DNA from: an uncultured Sutterella sp.
GTDB taxonomy: Bacteria; Pseudomonadota; Gammaproteobacteria; Burkholderiales; Burkholderiaceae_F
Length of the DNA: 30,081 nt
NCBI GenBank assembly: GCA_900546995.1
Contig: URFF01000016.1
Span: 1 to 30,081, forward strand
Direction: 5' to 3'
In this document: in pieces, positions 1 through 9,178 of the stretch
Layout of the letters: each line of letters opens with the position of its first letter
How positions within the stretch are numbered: position 1 is the first letter of the stretch
Position numbers and translations under genes: made by a program
Notes under the pieces: model-generated
What the model saw: the letters and a program-made list of their open reading frames with translations, nothing else
Database searches by the model: none
What the model was told of the DNA's origin: nothing

Positions 1-841
1 AGCCACTACAATAGCATCCATTTGTGACAATACATCTTCATTTATTGATGTTTTTGTTCTCGATTGTGGTATCTCAGAAAAGAATAAAAATAAAATCGCT
101 CACCTAAAAAATAAATTTCAGAACTTCAATATAGAGTGGATTCCAATTGACATAAATAAGACTTTTAATACCTTTATCGTTAGAGAACATTTTTCAAAAG
201 CAATGTATGGACGCTTATTGATCCCAGAGTTAAAACCAGCAATTCACAAAGCCATCTATACGGATGTCGATGTTATCTTTTGTGGTGATATTAAAGCATT
301 ATTTGATGAAAATTTGGGCAATTTTACTATAGGTGCCGTCTGGGAAGATCATATGGAAAGCAATGGGAATAATGCAGCGCATCTGTGCAGATTAGGTTTG
401 TGTAAAAAACATAAGTACTTTAGTTCTGGATTATTACTGATAAATATGGATTCGTGGCGTAGTAATCAATACACGGCGAGACTTTTTGAAGCAGAATCTA
501 AGCTACGAACCGTTTTAAAATATCCGGATCAAGACTTACTAAATTTCTGTTTTTCTTGTAATTACAAACAATTAAATGAACGATATTGTGTTACAGCCCC
601 GCGCGCAAGAAAACACTTCAAAAAAGGCAAATTGAAAGACTGTGTAATTAGGCATTTTGAAGGGGGTAAAAAACCATGGCTTTGTCATCCCCTCATGATT
701 GAGCAGAAAAAATCAAATTACATAGGAAAGTCCCTCTTTTGGAAATACGCCAGAATGACGGAATTCTATGATGAACTAATCTATCGATTCCCAATTTACC
801 GCTCTTTCAAAAATTTGATCCATTTTATTTTTAGAAAATAA
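1..841 (+). CDS. Glycosyltransferase family 8 (5' end outside window)
   Basis: The product resembles GT8 sugar transferases that use nucleotide-sugar donors, such as the LPS galactosyl/glucosyltransferases. The reading frame is open from base 2, before the first Met at 203, and the upstream residues already look like family N-terminal sequence (TTIASICDN..., FVLDCGIS). The real start is therefore outside the window. The metal-binding DXD motif is visible in YTDVDVIF. The C-terminal signature RHFEGGKKPW resembles the H-x-x-G-x-x-KPW motif of the family. The gene is clearly A+T-rich compared with dnaE next to it, which suggests transfer with surface-polysaccharide DNA. It converges on dnaE with about 66 bp between and no obvious hairpin terminator. 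Acceptor and donor sugar cannot be told from sequence. Confidence 0.92.
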   Translation, partial: ATTIASICDNTSSFIDVFVLDCGISEKNKNKIAHLKNKFQNFNIEWIPIDINKTFNTFIVREHFSKAMYGRLLIPELKPAIHKAIYTDVDVIFCGDIKALFDENLGNFTIGAVWEDHMESNGNNAAHLCRLGLCKKHKYFSSGLLLINMDSWRSNQYTARLFEAESKLRTVLKYPDQDLLNFCFSCNYKQLNERYCVTAPRARKHFKKGKLKDCVIRHFEGGKKPWLCHPLMIEQKKSNYIGKSLFWKYARMTEFYDELIYRFPIYRSFKNLIHFIFRK

Positions 842-907
842 AAAACTCTTCTTGAACACTCCAAGATAAAAAAGGGCAAACTTATATAACTATCACAATC
901 GCTACCT

Positions 908-3900
908 TTATCTGTGACCCTTGCGATCAACTAGACAGTATTTAATACCGTCAAACTCGTCAAGCTCATCCAAAAACTGTTGATCGACATATACATCCCA
1001 ATCGTGCGAAAACACAAAGGATCCTTCCGTCTGACCATCAGTAACCTTTACTGCGACCCGACATCCCGCATCATCGACATCCGGTCGATGGTTTTGCAGG
1101 AAGTTCTTCAATGAATCCATGTCAAAATTACGATCCGTAATTTCCAATTCAACAACGACTCCTCGAGCGGCTCGTTGAGTGGCTGGCACCTCCAGTTGAC
1201 GACCACTGACACCAACGTGAGTCGGTGAGAACTTATCTTCTCTCACACTCCCCTTCACAAAAATCAGCTCATCGGTTTTCACAAAATTACGGTATAGCAG
1301 CCAGTCATCACCAAAAATATTGACCGAGGTGATGGAGGTTCCGTCATCCAGGATAAAAGAACCCATGGGCCGCCCTTCTTTACTGAAGCTCGACTTAATG
1401 TTTGAGGCGACACCTGCCACCAAAACCGAAGCGCCGCGGCGGTTAGCTACCTTGGTTCCCGGCTTTAAATTGGCAAGTGGCATCGGTTTTTCTTTCATTG
1501 CCTCATCTTGGAAGGCACCATAGAAGTGACCGCTAAAGACGCATCCCATTACTTCTCGCTCACTGACTAGCGTTTTGTAGGGGCTCCATGGTTTTGCGTC
1601 TTTCATTTCCGGCATCACTTCATCTTCGATATCCGCAAAAAGGCTTTCTTGACCAGGATTAGATGATTCACTCTCGCTTAAGGCCATGGCATCATCGATA
1701 TTGGCAGCTAACTTTGCCCGATTGGGTTCCATGGAATCAAAAACGCCGGCCATCACGAAGGAAAGCAGTGTCCGACGCGAGAAGTTGGAGCGATCCACAC
1801 GTTTGACCAAGTCAAAGAGATCCTTATAGGGACCGTTCGCTTTACGCTCCTTCACAATAGCTTCTGCAGCGTCTTTTGGAATCCCCTTGATACCTCCCAA
1901 ACCATAACGAATCTGATTCATTGATGTCGGCACAAATTCCCAGTCACTTTGATTGATATCGGGTGGAAGTACCGAAATACCGTTATGGAAGCAGTCGTCA
2001 ATCAAGTGCTTGAGTTTTTCCCCGGAATCCATCACCAAGCACATGTTGGCGGCCATAAAAGGCGCAGGATAGTGGCCCTTCAAATAAGCTGTTTGATAAG
2101 CCACATAGGCATAGGCACAAGCGTGGGATTTGTTAAAACCGTAGCCCGCGAACTTTTCCATCTTATCAAACAAAGCGCCTGCAGCGTCTTCTGCCATCCC
2201 GCGCTCTGCAGCGCCCTGGACAAAGACCACACGCTGCCGCTTCATTTCTTCGACTTGCTTTTTACCCATGGCGCGACGTAACAAGTCTGCGCCGCCCAGT
2301 GAGTAGCCGCCGATAATCTGCGCCACACGCATCACCTGTTCCTGATAAACCATGATGCCGTAAGTTTCTTTTAAGACCGGCTCCAAGCGCGGATCGTCGT
2401 AGTGAACCTCTTTTTCACCATGCTTACAGGCAATGTATTCAGGAATCAGGTCCATCGGCCCCGGACGATACAAGGCATTTAAAGCAATCAAGTCTTCCAA
2501 ACAGTCGGGACGCGCGTCTTTTAAAAGCTTTTGCATCCCCGGACTTTCAAACTGGAAGACTGCCGCGGTATTTCCGGTTTGGAAAACGTTATAGGTGTCT
2601 TTATCGTCAATCGGAATAGCGTCTAACTTTAACGTACTCTTCGGATCCAACATCCGAATAAACCGCATGGCAAATTCCAGGATGGTCAGTGTCGTCAACC
2701 CCAAAAAGTCGAACTTCACCAAGCCCACGTTTTCGACGTCTTTCTTATCAAATTGACTGATGACGTTATCCGGATTTTCATCCTGCGAGTACAAAGGACA
2801 GAAGTCCGTCAATTTACCCGGTGCGATCAAAACACCACCGGCGTGCATACCCAAGTTTCGAACCAATCCTTCTAACGGCAACGCTTTTTCAACCAATTGC
2901 GCCACCGCCTCATCTTTTTCGATAAGGCTCTTTAAGTCCGGGACCGTTTCAACGGCTTCTTTTAAAGAAACGCTTTTACCGGGTAATGCGGGTATTAATC
3001 GAGACACTTTGTCGCATAAGCTATAGCTGATCCCCAAAACGCGGCCCACGTCGCGAACCACACCTTTGGCACCCATCGTTCCAAACGTTGCAATTTGGCT
3101 TACAGCGTCTTCACCATAGCGCGACTTCACATAATTGATCGTTCTTTGACGGTTGTACTGACAAAAGTCCACGTCAAAGTCAGGCATGGAAACACGTTCC
3201 GGATTCAAGAAACGTTCAAAAAGGAGGTCGTAGCGCAACGGATCCATATCGGTGATTCGAAGCGAATAAGCCACAAGTGACCCGGCACCAGAACCACGGC
3301 CCGGACCAACGGCAACACCATTACGTTTGGACCAATTAATAAAGTCTTGCACGATCAAGAAGTAGCCCGGGAACCCCATGCGTTTGATAATGCCAAGTTC
3401 AAACTCCAGCCGCTCGACATAGCGAGGACGCTCTTGATTTCGTTTTTCTTCATCCGGATACAAAAATTCAAGTCGCGCTTCCAACCCCTCATGAGAGAGT
3501 TGATCAATGTAGTCATCAAGGCTCATTCCGTCTGGCGTCGGAAATAGCGGTAACTGCGGCTTACTGAGCACTCCCTCCAAATTGCACCGTTTGGCGATTT
3601 CCACCGTATTGGCAATGGCAGAAGGAACGTCCGCAAAAAGACTGATCATCTCCTCAGGAGACTTCAGATACTGCTCTTCCGAATAAAGTTTCGGGCGATT
3701 TTTATCAGCTAAAACATCCCCTCTGGCAATACAGACTCGAATATCGTGCGAATCAAAATCTTTCTTTTCCAAAAACTGAATCGGCTGCGTCGCAACAACA
3801 GGAATATCACACTCCTGAGCCAACGCCACAAAGTAGCGCACGACCGCCTCGTCGTGCGATCGTCCGGCTCGCTGCAATTCAAGGTAGAATCGATCACCGA

Positions 3901-4381
3901 ACGTTTCTTTCATTTGCTTGGCAAGAGCCACCGCTTCGGCTTTTTTCCCAGCCAAGCAGAGTTGCGCCAACTGGCCCTCCGGTCCCCCTGAAAAAACAAT
4001 CAACCCCTCGTTTTGCTCTAAAAGCCACTTTAGCTTTGTTTCGCCTCTCCCCATGTATTGGTTTTTAAGCCAAGCACGGGAAAGCAATTCACAAAGCGTG
4101 TGATAACCGGTCTTATTTTGGCAAAAGATTGCCAAACGATAAGGCTTATCCCGATCGCTTTCGTTTTGGATCACCAAATCGCAACCCAAGATCGGCTTTA
4201 CGCCCGCTTTTCTTGCATGCGTATAAAAAATGAGTCCACCGAAAATGTTATTCAAATCCGTTAAACCCAAAGCGCCGATGCCTTGGTCTTTAACCTTGTG
4301 AATTGCATCGTCTAGCCGCACTGTACTATCAGTGACGGAATATTCGGAATGCATGCGAAGATGAACAAACTGTGGTTGCAT
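908..4381 (-). CDS. dnaE: DNA polymerase III alpha subunit
   Basis: This is the catalytic subunit of the replicative polymerase, acting in the cytoplasm with DnaQ (encoded at 22883-23584) and HolE. At 1157 aa it is close to the E. coli length of 1160. The N-terminal PHP domain begins FVHLRMHSEYS. The glycine-rich GRGSGAGSLVAYS motif precedes the catalytic MPDFDVDF, where D401 and D403 fall at the E. coli numbers. The third carboxylate is D558 in VKFDFLGL. RPGPMDLIPEY, a helix-hairpin-helix (GLGGIKGIPKDAAEAI) and a C-terminal OB-fold region (VLVAGVASNIKSS) follow in the usual order. The Met start lacks a strong Shine-Dalgarno but aligns with the family N-terminus. It diverges from prlC over 177 bp. 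Confidence 0.98.
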   Translation of the reverse strand: MQPQFVHLRMHSEYSVTDSTVRLDDAIHKVKDQGIGALGLTDLNNIFGGLIFYTHARKAGVKPILGCDLVIQNESDRDKPYRLAIFCQNKTGYHTLCELLSRAWLKNQYMGRGETKLKWLLEQNEGLIVFSGGPEGQLAQLCLAGKKAEAVALAKQMKETFGDRFYLELQRAGRSHDEAVVRYFVALAQECDIPVVATQPIQFLEKKDFDSHDIRVCIARGDVLADKNRPKLYSEEQYLKSPEEMISLFADVPSAIANTVEIAKRCNLEGVLSKPQLPLFPTPDGMSLDDYIDQLSHEGLEARLEFLYPDEEKRNQERPRYVERLEFELGIIKRMGFPGYFLIVQDFINWSKRNGVAVGPGRGSGAGSLVAYSLRITDMDPLRYDLLFERFLNPERVSMPDFDVDFCQYNRQRTINYVKSRYGEDAVSQIATFGTMGAKGVVRDVGRVLGISYSLCDKVSRLIPALPGKSVSLKEAVETVPDLKSLIEKDEAVAQLVEKALPLEGLVRNLGMHAGGVLIAPGKLTDFCPLYSQDENPDNVISQFDKKDVENVGLVKFDFLGLTTLTILEFAMRFIRMLDPKSTLKLDAIPIDDKDTYNVFQTGNTAAVFQFESPGMQKLLKDARPDCLEDLIALNALYRPGPMDLIPEYIACKHGEKEVHYDDPRLEPVLKETYGIMVYQEQVMRVAQIIGGYSLGGADLLRRAMGKKQVEEMKRQRVVFVQGAAERGMAEDAAGALFDKMEKFAGYGFNKSHACAYAYVAYQTAYLKGHYPAPFMAANMCLVMDSGEKLKHLIDDCFHNGISVLPPDINQSDWEFVPTSMNQIRYGLGGIKGIPKDAAEAIVKERKANGPYKDLFDLVKRVDRSNFSRRTLLSFVMAGVFDSMEPNRAKLAANIDDAMALSESESSNPGQESLFADIEDEVMPEMKDAKPWSPYKTLVSEREVMGCVFSGHFYGAFQDEAMKEKPMPLANLKPGTKVANRRGASVLVAGVASNIKSSFSKEGRPMGSFILDDGTSITSVNIFGDDWLLYRNFVKTDELIFVKGSVREDKFSPTHVGVSGRQLEVPATQRAARGVVVELEITDRNFDMDSLKNFLQNHRPDVDDAGCRVAVKVTDGQTEGSFVFSHDWDVYVDQQFLDELDEFDGIKYCLVDRKGHR

Positions 4382-4471
4382 GAGATCGGTCTATGAAAAG
4401 TAATATTTAAAAGTCAGTTGATCATTCTAACTGTTATGTACAGACAAACACACTAATTACACTCAAAAGAC

Positions 4472-4500
4472 ACTAAAGAGATTACACAAAATGTTAAAAT
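4472..4500 (+). promoter_or_regulatory. Putative prlC promoter (extended -10)
   Basis: The sequence TGTTAAAAT at 4492-4500 has the extended -10 form TGn-TAAAAT and lies about 58 bp before the prlC start, in the dnaE/prlC divergent region. The -35 position (4472-4477, ACTAAA) is a poor match, so the call rests on the extended -10. I found no convincing dnaE promoter on the other strand. Confidence 0.3.
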
Positions 4501-4558
4501 CATCGGTGTTTTTACATGTCCAATTCAAATAACCGTTTGAATTTTAAGAAAGTTTATT

Positions 4559-6589
4559 ATGAGTAACCCTTTATTGAATATTACTGATTTAGTTGATTTT
4601 CCGGCCATAAAACCTGAACACGTCGTCGAAGGCATGAAAACGCTGATCGCCGACGCAGAGAACACTCTTAAAACGGTGACTGCGAAGGAAACGCCCGCCA
4701 CTTGGGATGACGTGATTACGCCTTTGGAAAACAAGACGCTTGCGCTTTCTCGCGCTTGGGGCGCAGTCAGTCACTTGATGAGTGTCTGTGACTCACCCGC
4801 TTTGCGTGAAGCCTATAACCAAGCATTGCCCTTAGTGACTCAATTCTGGATCGGTCTGTCTCAAAGTACGCTTTCTGAAAAGTATTTGGCTATTAAAAAG
4901 AGTCCTGCATTTTCTACGTTAAGCGCAACCCGACAACGCATCATCAATGAAGAACTCGTGGAATTTAAGTTAGCTGGTGCCTTTTTAGACGATGAGGGTA
5001 AAGCCAAACTGAAAGCGGTCAAAGAATCGCTTGCCAAAGAAAGTCAAAAGTTTTCTGAAAACTTAATGGATGCCACCAACGCTTACGGTTTAATTGTTGA
5101 AAATAAGAGCGATCTAGCGGGTATCCCGGAAGATGACATTGCCTCTTTCAAAGAAGCAGCAGAAGCTGAAAATGAAGAGGGATACAAGATTACGCTTCAA
5201 GTGCCGCATTACTTGGCGGTATTGCGTTACGCGCAAAATCGACAATTGCGTGAAACGCTTTATCACGCCTATGTGACGCGTGCTTCAGAGTTTGATAATG
5301 ACGGCAAATTCAACAATAACGATGTCATGAAACGAATCGTTGAGCTGCGTCAATCCGAAGCGGCTATCCTGGGCTACAAAAATTATGGCGAAGTTTCGCT
5401 CGCTACCAAAATGGCTTCAACGCCTGACGAAGTTATTGCATTCCTTCGTGATTTGGCCAAACGCAGTTTGGGTCAAGCCAAGGTTGAAGTTGAAGAAGTG
5501 AAAGCGTTTGCCCGCGAAAAATTAGGCATTGCCGATCCTCAAAGTTGGGATCTCACCTATGCTAGCGAAAAATTGCGCGAAGCCCGCTACGCCTATTCTG
5601 ATCAGGAAGTCAAACAATACTTCACGGAACCGGCAGTCTTTTCTGGACTTTTCGGGCTGGTGCAAAATCTTTTCGGTATCCGTATCGTGCCCGATACGGC
5701 TCCGGTATGGCATCCTGATGTGAAATTTTTCCGCATCGAAAATGCCAAAGGTGAAAAAGTTGCACAGTTTTACATGGATCTCTATGCCCGTGCCAATAAG
5801 CGCGGCGGCGCATGGATGGACAATGATCGCGTCCGCCGTCGTGTAAACGACCGCGTTGAAACCCCAACCGCATATTTGGTTTGCAATTTCTCTAAACCAG
5901 TCGGTAATAAGCCTGCGCTTTTAACGCATGATGATGTGCTCACACTTTTCCATGAGTTTGGGCATGGTCTTCACCACATGCTCACTCGCGTGGAAGACGC
6001 TGCCGCAAGCGGTATTAATGGCGTTGAATGGGATGCGGTGGAATGCCCGAGCCAATTCATGGAAAACTTCGCTTGGGATTGGACTGTGGTAGAAAAACTC
6101 ACCGCCCACGTTGAAACGGGTAAACCGCTACCCAGAGAGCTCTATGAGAAACTCTTGGCTGCCAAGAATTTCCAAAGCGCCATGGCCATGGTTCGTCAAT
6201 TGGAATTTGGGTTATTTGATATGCTTTTGCACACTCAATTTAATCCGAAAACCGATACCATTCAGGGTTTACTAAAAGCGGTTCGAAAAGAAGTTGCTGT
6301 TACACATCAACCTGATTACAACCGCTTCCCCAATTCCTTTAGTCACATTTTTGCGGGTGGCTATGCTGCGGGCTACTACAGCTACAAATGGGCTGAAGTT
6401 CTCAGTAGCGATGCCTTCTCCCTATTTGAAGAAACAGGGGTACTGAATCCTGAAACGGGCAAGAAATGGTTAGACGAGGTGTTAGCGGTCGGAAGCTCTC
6501 GTCCTGCCATGGATTCATTCGTTGCCTTCCGCGGCCGCAAACCGACTATTGATGCGTTATTGCGCCACTCAGGGATTCCCCAGAAGTAA
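4559..6589 (+). CDS. prlC: Oligopeptidase A, M3 zinc metallopeptidase
   Basis: This cytoplasmic M3-family peptidase degrades short peptides, including cleaved signal peptides. The length, 676 aa, matches E. coli PrlC/OpdA (about 680). The zinc-binding HEFGH motif lies at residues 465-469 (DVLTLFHEFGHGLHHML). The downstream glutamate-bearing VECPSQFMENF segment supplies the third zinc ligand. The C-terminal FAGGYAAGYYSYKWAEVLSSDAF block is typical of the oligopeptidase A/Dcp group. The start MSNPLLNITDL resembles the family N-terminus; the ribosome site is weak. xthA follows 10 bp later, so the two are probably co-transcribed. Dipeptidyl carboxypeptidase Dcp is the alternative, but length and N-terminus favour PrlC. 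Confidence 0.95.
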   Translation: MSNPLLNITDLVDFPAIKPEHVVEGMKTLIADAENTLKTVTAKETPATWDDVITPLENKTLALSRAWGAVSHLMSVCDSPALREAYNQALPLVTQFWIGLSQSTLSEKYLAIKKSPAFSTLSATRQRIINEELVEFKLAGAFLDDEGKAKLKAVKESLAKESQKFSENLMDATNAYGLIVENKSDLAGIPEDDIASFKEAAEAENEEGYKITLQVPHYLAVLRYAQNRQLRETLYHAYVTRASEFDNDGKFNNNDVMKRIVELRQSEAAILGYKNYGEVSLATKMASTPDEVIAFLRDLAKRSLGQAKVEVEEVKAFAREKLGIADPQSWDLTYASEKLREARYAYSDQEVKQYFTEPAVFSGLFGLVQNLFGIRIVPDTAPVWHPDVKFFRIENAKGEKVAQFYMDLYARANKRGGAWMDNDRVRRRVNDRVETPTAYLVCNFSKPVGNKPALLTHDDVLTLFHEFGHGLHHMLTRVEDAAASGINGVEWDAVECPSQFMENFAWDWTVVEKLTAHVETGKPLPRELYEKLLAAKNFQSAMAMVRQLEFGLFDMLLHTQFNPKTDTIQGLLKAVRKEVAVTHQPDYNRFPNSFSHIFAGGYAAGYYSYKWAEVLSSDAFSLFEETGVLNPETGKKWLDEVLAVGSSRPAMDSFVAFRGRKPTIDALLRHSGIPQK

Positions 6590-6592
6590 GGA
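6588..6592 (+). promoter_or_regulatory. xthA ribosome binding site
   Basis: AAGGA overlaps the prlC stop codon and lies 7 nt before the ATG at 6600. It selects that ATG over the in-frame ATG at 6522 inside prlC. Confidence 0.75.
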
Positions 6593-6599
6593 TTTTCGT

Positions 6600-7388
6600 A
6601 TGAAATTAGCCACATGGAACGTCAATTCCCTCAAGATGCGCATCGGTCATGTTTGCGACTGGCTTAATGCCACGCAAACCGACATTTTGTGCCTGCAAGA
6701 ATTAAAGCTCGTTGATGAGCTTTTTCCCAACGAAGCCCTCAATGCCATTGGGTATCGAGCGATTTATCTAGGACAAAAAACCTACAACGGGGTTGCGATT
6801 CTTTATCGGGAAGAAACAGTGGACGATCCCACCCATGTGGTTAAAAACATTCCGACTTTTGCCGATGAACAAAAGCGACTGATTGCCGGCACGTTCCCGA
6901 CGGTAATCGGTGACTTACGTGTTGTTTGTGGTTATTTTCCTAATGGAGCGGAAGTCGGAAGCGATAAATTCAACTATAAACTGGATTGGCTCAGTCATCT
7001 GCATGATTGGTTAAAAGAGGAATTAACAGTGACCACTCAACTGGCACTGCTTGGTGACTTCAATATTGCCCCTGATGATCGCGATGTCTGGAATCCGAAA
7101 GCGTGGGAAGGCAGTATTTTGGTTTCTCCAGAAGAGCGCGCCGCTTTCGCTAGCCTCCTCTCATTGGGCTTAAGCGATAGTTTCCGCTTGTTTGACCAAC
7201 CGGAAAAACTATATACCTGGTGGGACTATCGAATGCTTGGTTTTCAAAAAAATCACGGTTTGAGAATCGACCATATTCTCGTATCCAATGCTCTGAAAAA
7301 CTCCATCATTCAGGTTCAAATCGACAAAACACCACGAAAGTGGACTAAACCAAGCGACCATACTCCGTATTGGATAGAATTAGAATAA
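6600..7388 (+). CDS. xthA: Exodeoxyribonuclease III (AP endonuclease)
   Basis: This enzyme cleaves abasic sites and has 3'-5' exonuclease and 3'-phosphatase activity in base-excision repair. The 262-aa product starts MKLATWNVNSL, the standard ExoIII N-terminus. Visible catalytic residues are N7, E34 in LCLQELK, the GDFNIAPDDRDVWNP block (Asp and Asn), the LRIDHILVS aspartate, and the C-terminal PSDHTPYW Asp-His pair. An upstream in-frame ATG at 6522 would lie inside prlC and add 26 residues foreign to the family, so it is rejected. The gene follows prlC closely and probably shares its transcript. Confidence 0.96.
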   Translation: MKLATWNVNSLKMRIGHVCDWLNATQTDILCLQELKLVDELFPNEALNAIGYRAIYLGQKTYNGVAILYREETVDDPTHVVKNIPTFADEQKRLIAGTFPTVIGDLRVVCGYFPNGAEVGSDKFNYKLDWLSHLHDWLKEELTVTTQLALLGDFNIAPDDRDVWNPKAWEGSILVSPEERAAFASLLSLGLSDSFRLFDQPEKLYTWWDYRMLGFQKNHGLRIDHILVSNALKNSIIQVQIDKTPRKWTKPSDHTPYWIELE

Positions 7389-7397
7389 TGCATTATT
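7384..7397. repeat. 14-bp perfect palindrome at the xthA stop
   Basis: The sequence AATAATGCATTATT spans the xthA TAA stop and lies 18 bp before the GT2 start. It could be an operator or a weak hairpin. No T-run follows, so it is not a typical terminator. Confidence 0.4.
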
Positions 7398-7415
7398 TAA
7401 TACAATCATTTCGCC

Positions 7416-8240
7416 ATGCCCAAAGTTTCCGTTTTAACTCCTTTGTACAACACTGACCCCGTGATGCTTCGGGAAGCCATTGATTCAATCCTGGGGCAGA
7501 CCTTCACAGACTTTGAGTTTATTTTGTTGAATGATTCCCCCGAAAATACAGAGCTAGACAAAATCGTGGCTTCTTATAACGACCCCAGGATCGTATATAC
7601 AAAAAATGAGAAAAATTTGGGAATCTCAGCGTCGCGAAATAAATTGCTGCAAATGGCAAAAGGTGAGTATTTAGCCATCTTTGATCACGATGATATTTCC
7701 CTACCTTCTCGCTTAGAAAAAGAGGCGAATTATTTGGATTCTCATCCTGATGTTGGGGTATGTAGTTCTTGGTCTGAAAACTTTCCCAAAAAAAGAATCG
7801 TTAAATATCCGGAAAGTAGCGTAGATATAAAAAACGCATTGTTAAGTCACTGCGCAATGATTCATTCAGCTAGCATGATCCGTAAGTCCGTCCTAATTGA
7901 GAATAATATTCGTTGGGAGGAACGGTATTCTCCATGTGAGGACTATATGCTATGGGTTCGCCTTATGGGTTTAACAATGTTCCATAACATTCAAGAGGTT
8001 TTGATTAGATACCGCTATTTTGATGAGAACACGACAAACAAGCAGAAAGAAAAAATGGCAGACAAGGGGCGACTTGTCCAATGTATCGCACACAAAGACT
8101 ATGCTTTCCTACTTCGAGAGAATCAAAAAAGGAAATGGGTATACCTTTTCCGTGTAATCCCGTTATTGAAGATAAAAACAACTGGTGCTTACAAAGAATA
8201 CTTGCTCTTTGGTGCAATTCCGCTTTTTACACTCAAGTAA
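7416..8240 (+). CDS. Glycosyltransferase family 2
   Basis: This is a GT-A fold glycosyltransferase that probably adds a sugar to a lipid-linked or LPS glycan on the cytoplasmic face of the membrane. The N-terminus MPKVSVLTPLYNTDP and the following AIDSILGQTFTDFEFILLND are a textbook GT2 nucleotide-binding region. The metal-binding acidic cluster is IFDHDDIS, and a CEDYMLWVRL (ED) motif marks the acceptor/catalytic part. No transmembrane helix is obvious in the 274 aa. The gene is A+T-rich compared with xthA and prlC. No Shine-Dalgarno is visible; a -10-like TACAAT at 7401-7406 could give a nearly leaderless mRNA, which is speculative. Its stop lies one base from the rmlA stop on the other strand. 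The sugar specificity is unknown. Confidence 0.93.
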   Translation: MPKVSVLTPLYNTDPVMLREAIDSILGQTFTDFEFILLNDSPENTELDKIVASYNDPRIVYTKNEKNLGISASRNKLLQMAKGEYLAIFDHDDISLPSRLEKEANYLDSHPDVGVCSSWSENFPKKRIVKYPESSVDIKNALLSHCAMIHSASMIRKSVLIENNIRWEERYSPCEDYMLWVRLMGLTMFHNIQEVLIRYRYFDENTTNKQKEKMADKGRLVQCIAHKDYAFLLRENQKRKWVYLFRVIPLLKIKTTGAYKEYLLFGAIPLFTLK

Positions 8241-8241
8241 A

Positions 8242-9117
8242 TTAAGTAACCTTTTGCATTAAACCACAAAGGTATCGACCATAATGTGTCTTCATTAAAG
8301 GTTTAATTAACTTAGCTAATTGTTCGATCATTATCCAACCATTCAAAAAGGCAATCTCTTCCGGGCTACCGATTAGAATACCCTGTCGATTTTGAATGGT
8401 TGAAATATACCCGCCAGCTTCCAAAAGACTGTCATGTGTGCCGGTATCCAGCCACGTAAAGCCCTTCTGCATAATTTCAACTGTTAATTTTCCTGCCTTT
8501 AAATAGGCTGCATTAACATCGGTGATCTCCAATTCCCCTCTAGCACTTGGCTTAATATTCGAAGCAATGTCACAAACTGTATTGTCATAAAAATACAGAC
8601 CGGTCACGGCATAGTTAGACTTCGGTTTTTGAGGTTTTTCTTCAATGGACAGAGCTCTAAATTTATCATCAAACTCAACAACGCCGTAGCGTTCGGGATC
8701 ATTCACATGATAGGCAAAGACTGTGGCACCATCCGTTCTAGCCATGGCTTTTTTCAGTAAACCATTTAAAGGACCGTGAAAAATGTTATCCCCCAAAATT
8801 AAGGCGCTAGGATCGGATCCGATAAAATCTCTACCCAATATAAAAGCCTGAGCAAGCCCTTCAGGACGAGGCTGCACACAATATGAAAGGTTAATTCCCC
8901 ATTGCGAACCATCCCCTAAAAGCTCCTTAAATCGATCAATATCCCTCGGTGTTGAAATAAGCAGTATGTCACGAACTTGAGCCTGCATTAGCGTCGTGAG
9001 CGGATAGTAAATCATCGGCTTATCGTAGATTGGCAATAGCTGCTTACTTACTGTTAATGTCACCGGGTACAGTCTTGTGCCTGATCCCCCGGCTAGAATG
9101 ATCCCTTTTCGTGACAT
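8242..9117 (-). CDS. rmlA: Glucose-1-phosphate thymidylyltransferase
   Basis: RmlA (RfbA) makes dTDP-glucose from dTTP and glucose-1-phosphate, the first step to dTDP-L-rhamnose. The 291-aa product starts MSRKGIILAGG and continues with the signature GGSGTRLYPVT, the nucleotidyltransferase loop. YDKPMIYYPL, LILGDNIFHG and IEEKPQKPKSNYAVTGLYFYD are all family blocks. An in-frame ATG 27 bp upstream is rejected, since AAGGAG lies 7 nt before the chosen ATG. rmlA is separated from rmlCBD by the phosphoethanolamine-transferase-like gene and a 400-bp gap, so it may depend on that gene's promoter. No terminator separates it from the convergent GT2 gene. Confidence 0.97.
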   Translation of the reverse strand: MSRKGIILAGGSGTRLYPVTLTVSKQLLPIYDKPMIYYPLTTLMQAQVRDILLISTPRDIDRFKELLGDGSQWGINLSYCVQPRPEGLAQAFILGRDFIGSDPSALILGDNIFHGPLNGLLKKAMARTDGATVFAYHVNDPERYGVVEFDDKFRALSIEEKPQKPKSNYAVTGLYFYDNTVCDIASNIKPSARGELEITDVNAAYLKAGKLTVEIMQKGFTWLDTGTHDSLLEAGGYISTIQNRQGILIGSPEEIAFLNGWIMIEQLAKLIKPLMKTHYGRYLCGLMQKVT

Positions 9118-9124
9118 AAGCCAA

Positions 9125-9130
9125 CTCCTT
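9125..9130 (-). promoter_or_regulatory. rmlA ribosome binding site
   Basis: AAGGAG on the minus strand lies 7 nt before the ATG at 9117 and overlaps the region of an upstream in-frame ATG at 9144, so it decides the start in favour of 9117. Confidence 0.8.
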
Positions 9131-9178
9131 AACATTTCACTCATTTTAGCGAGGAAGTGGTTTGAAAGTGTGAATTTC

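Noticed and set aside
1320..4264. Plus-strand frames inside dnaE
   Set aside because: All are short and overlap a full-length, well-conserved polymerase gene.
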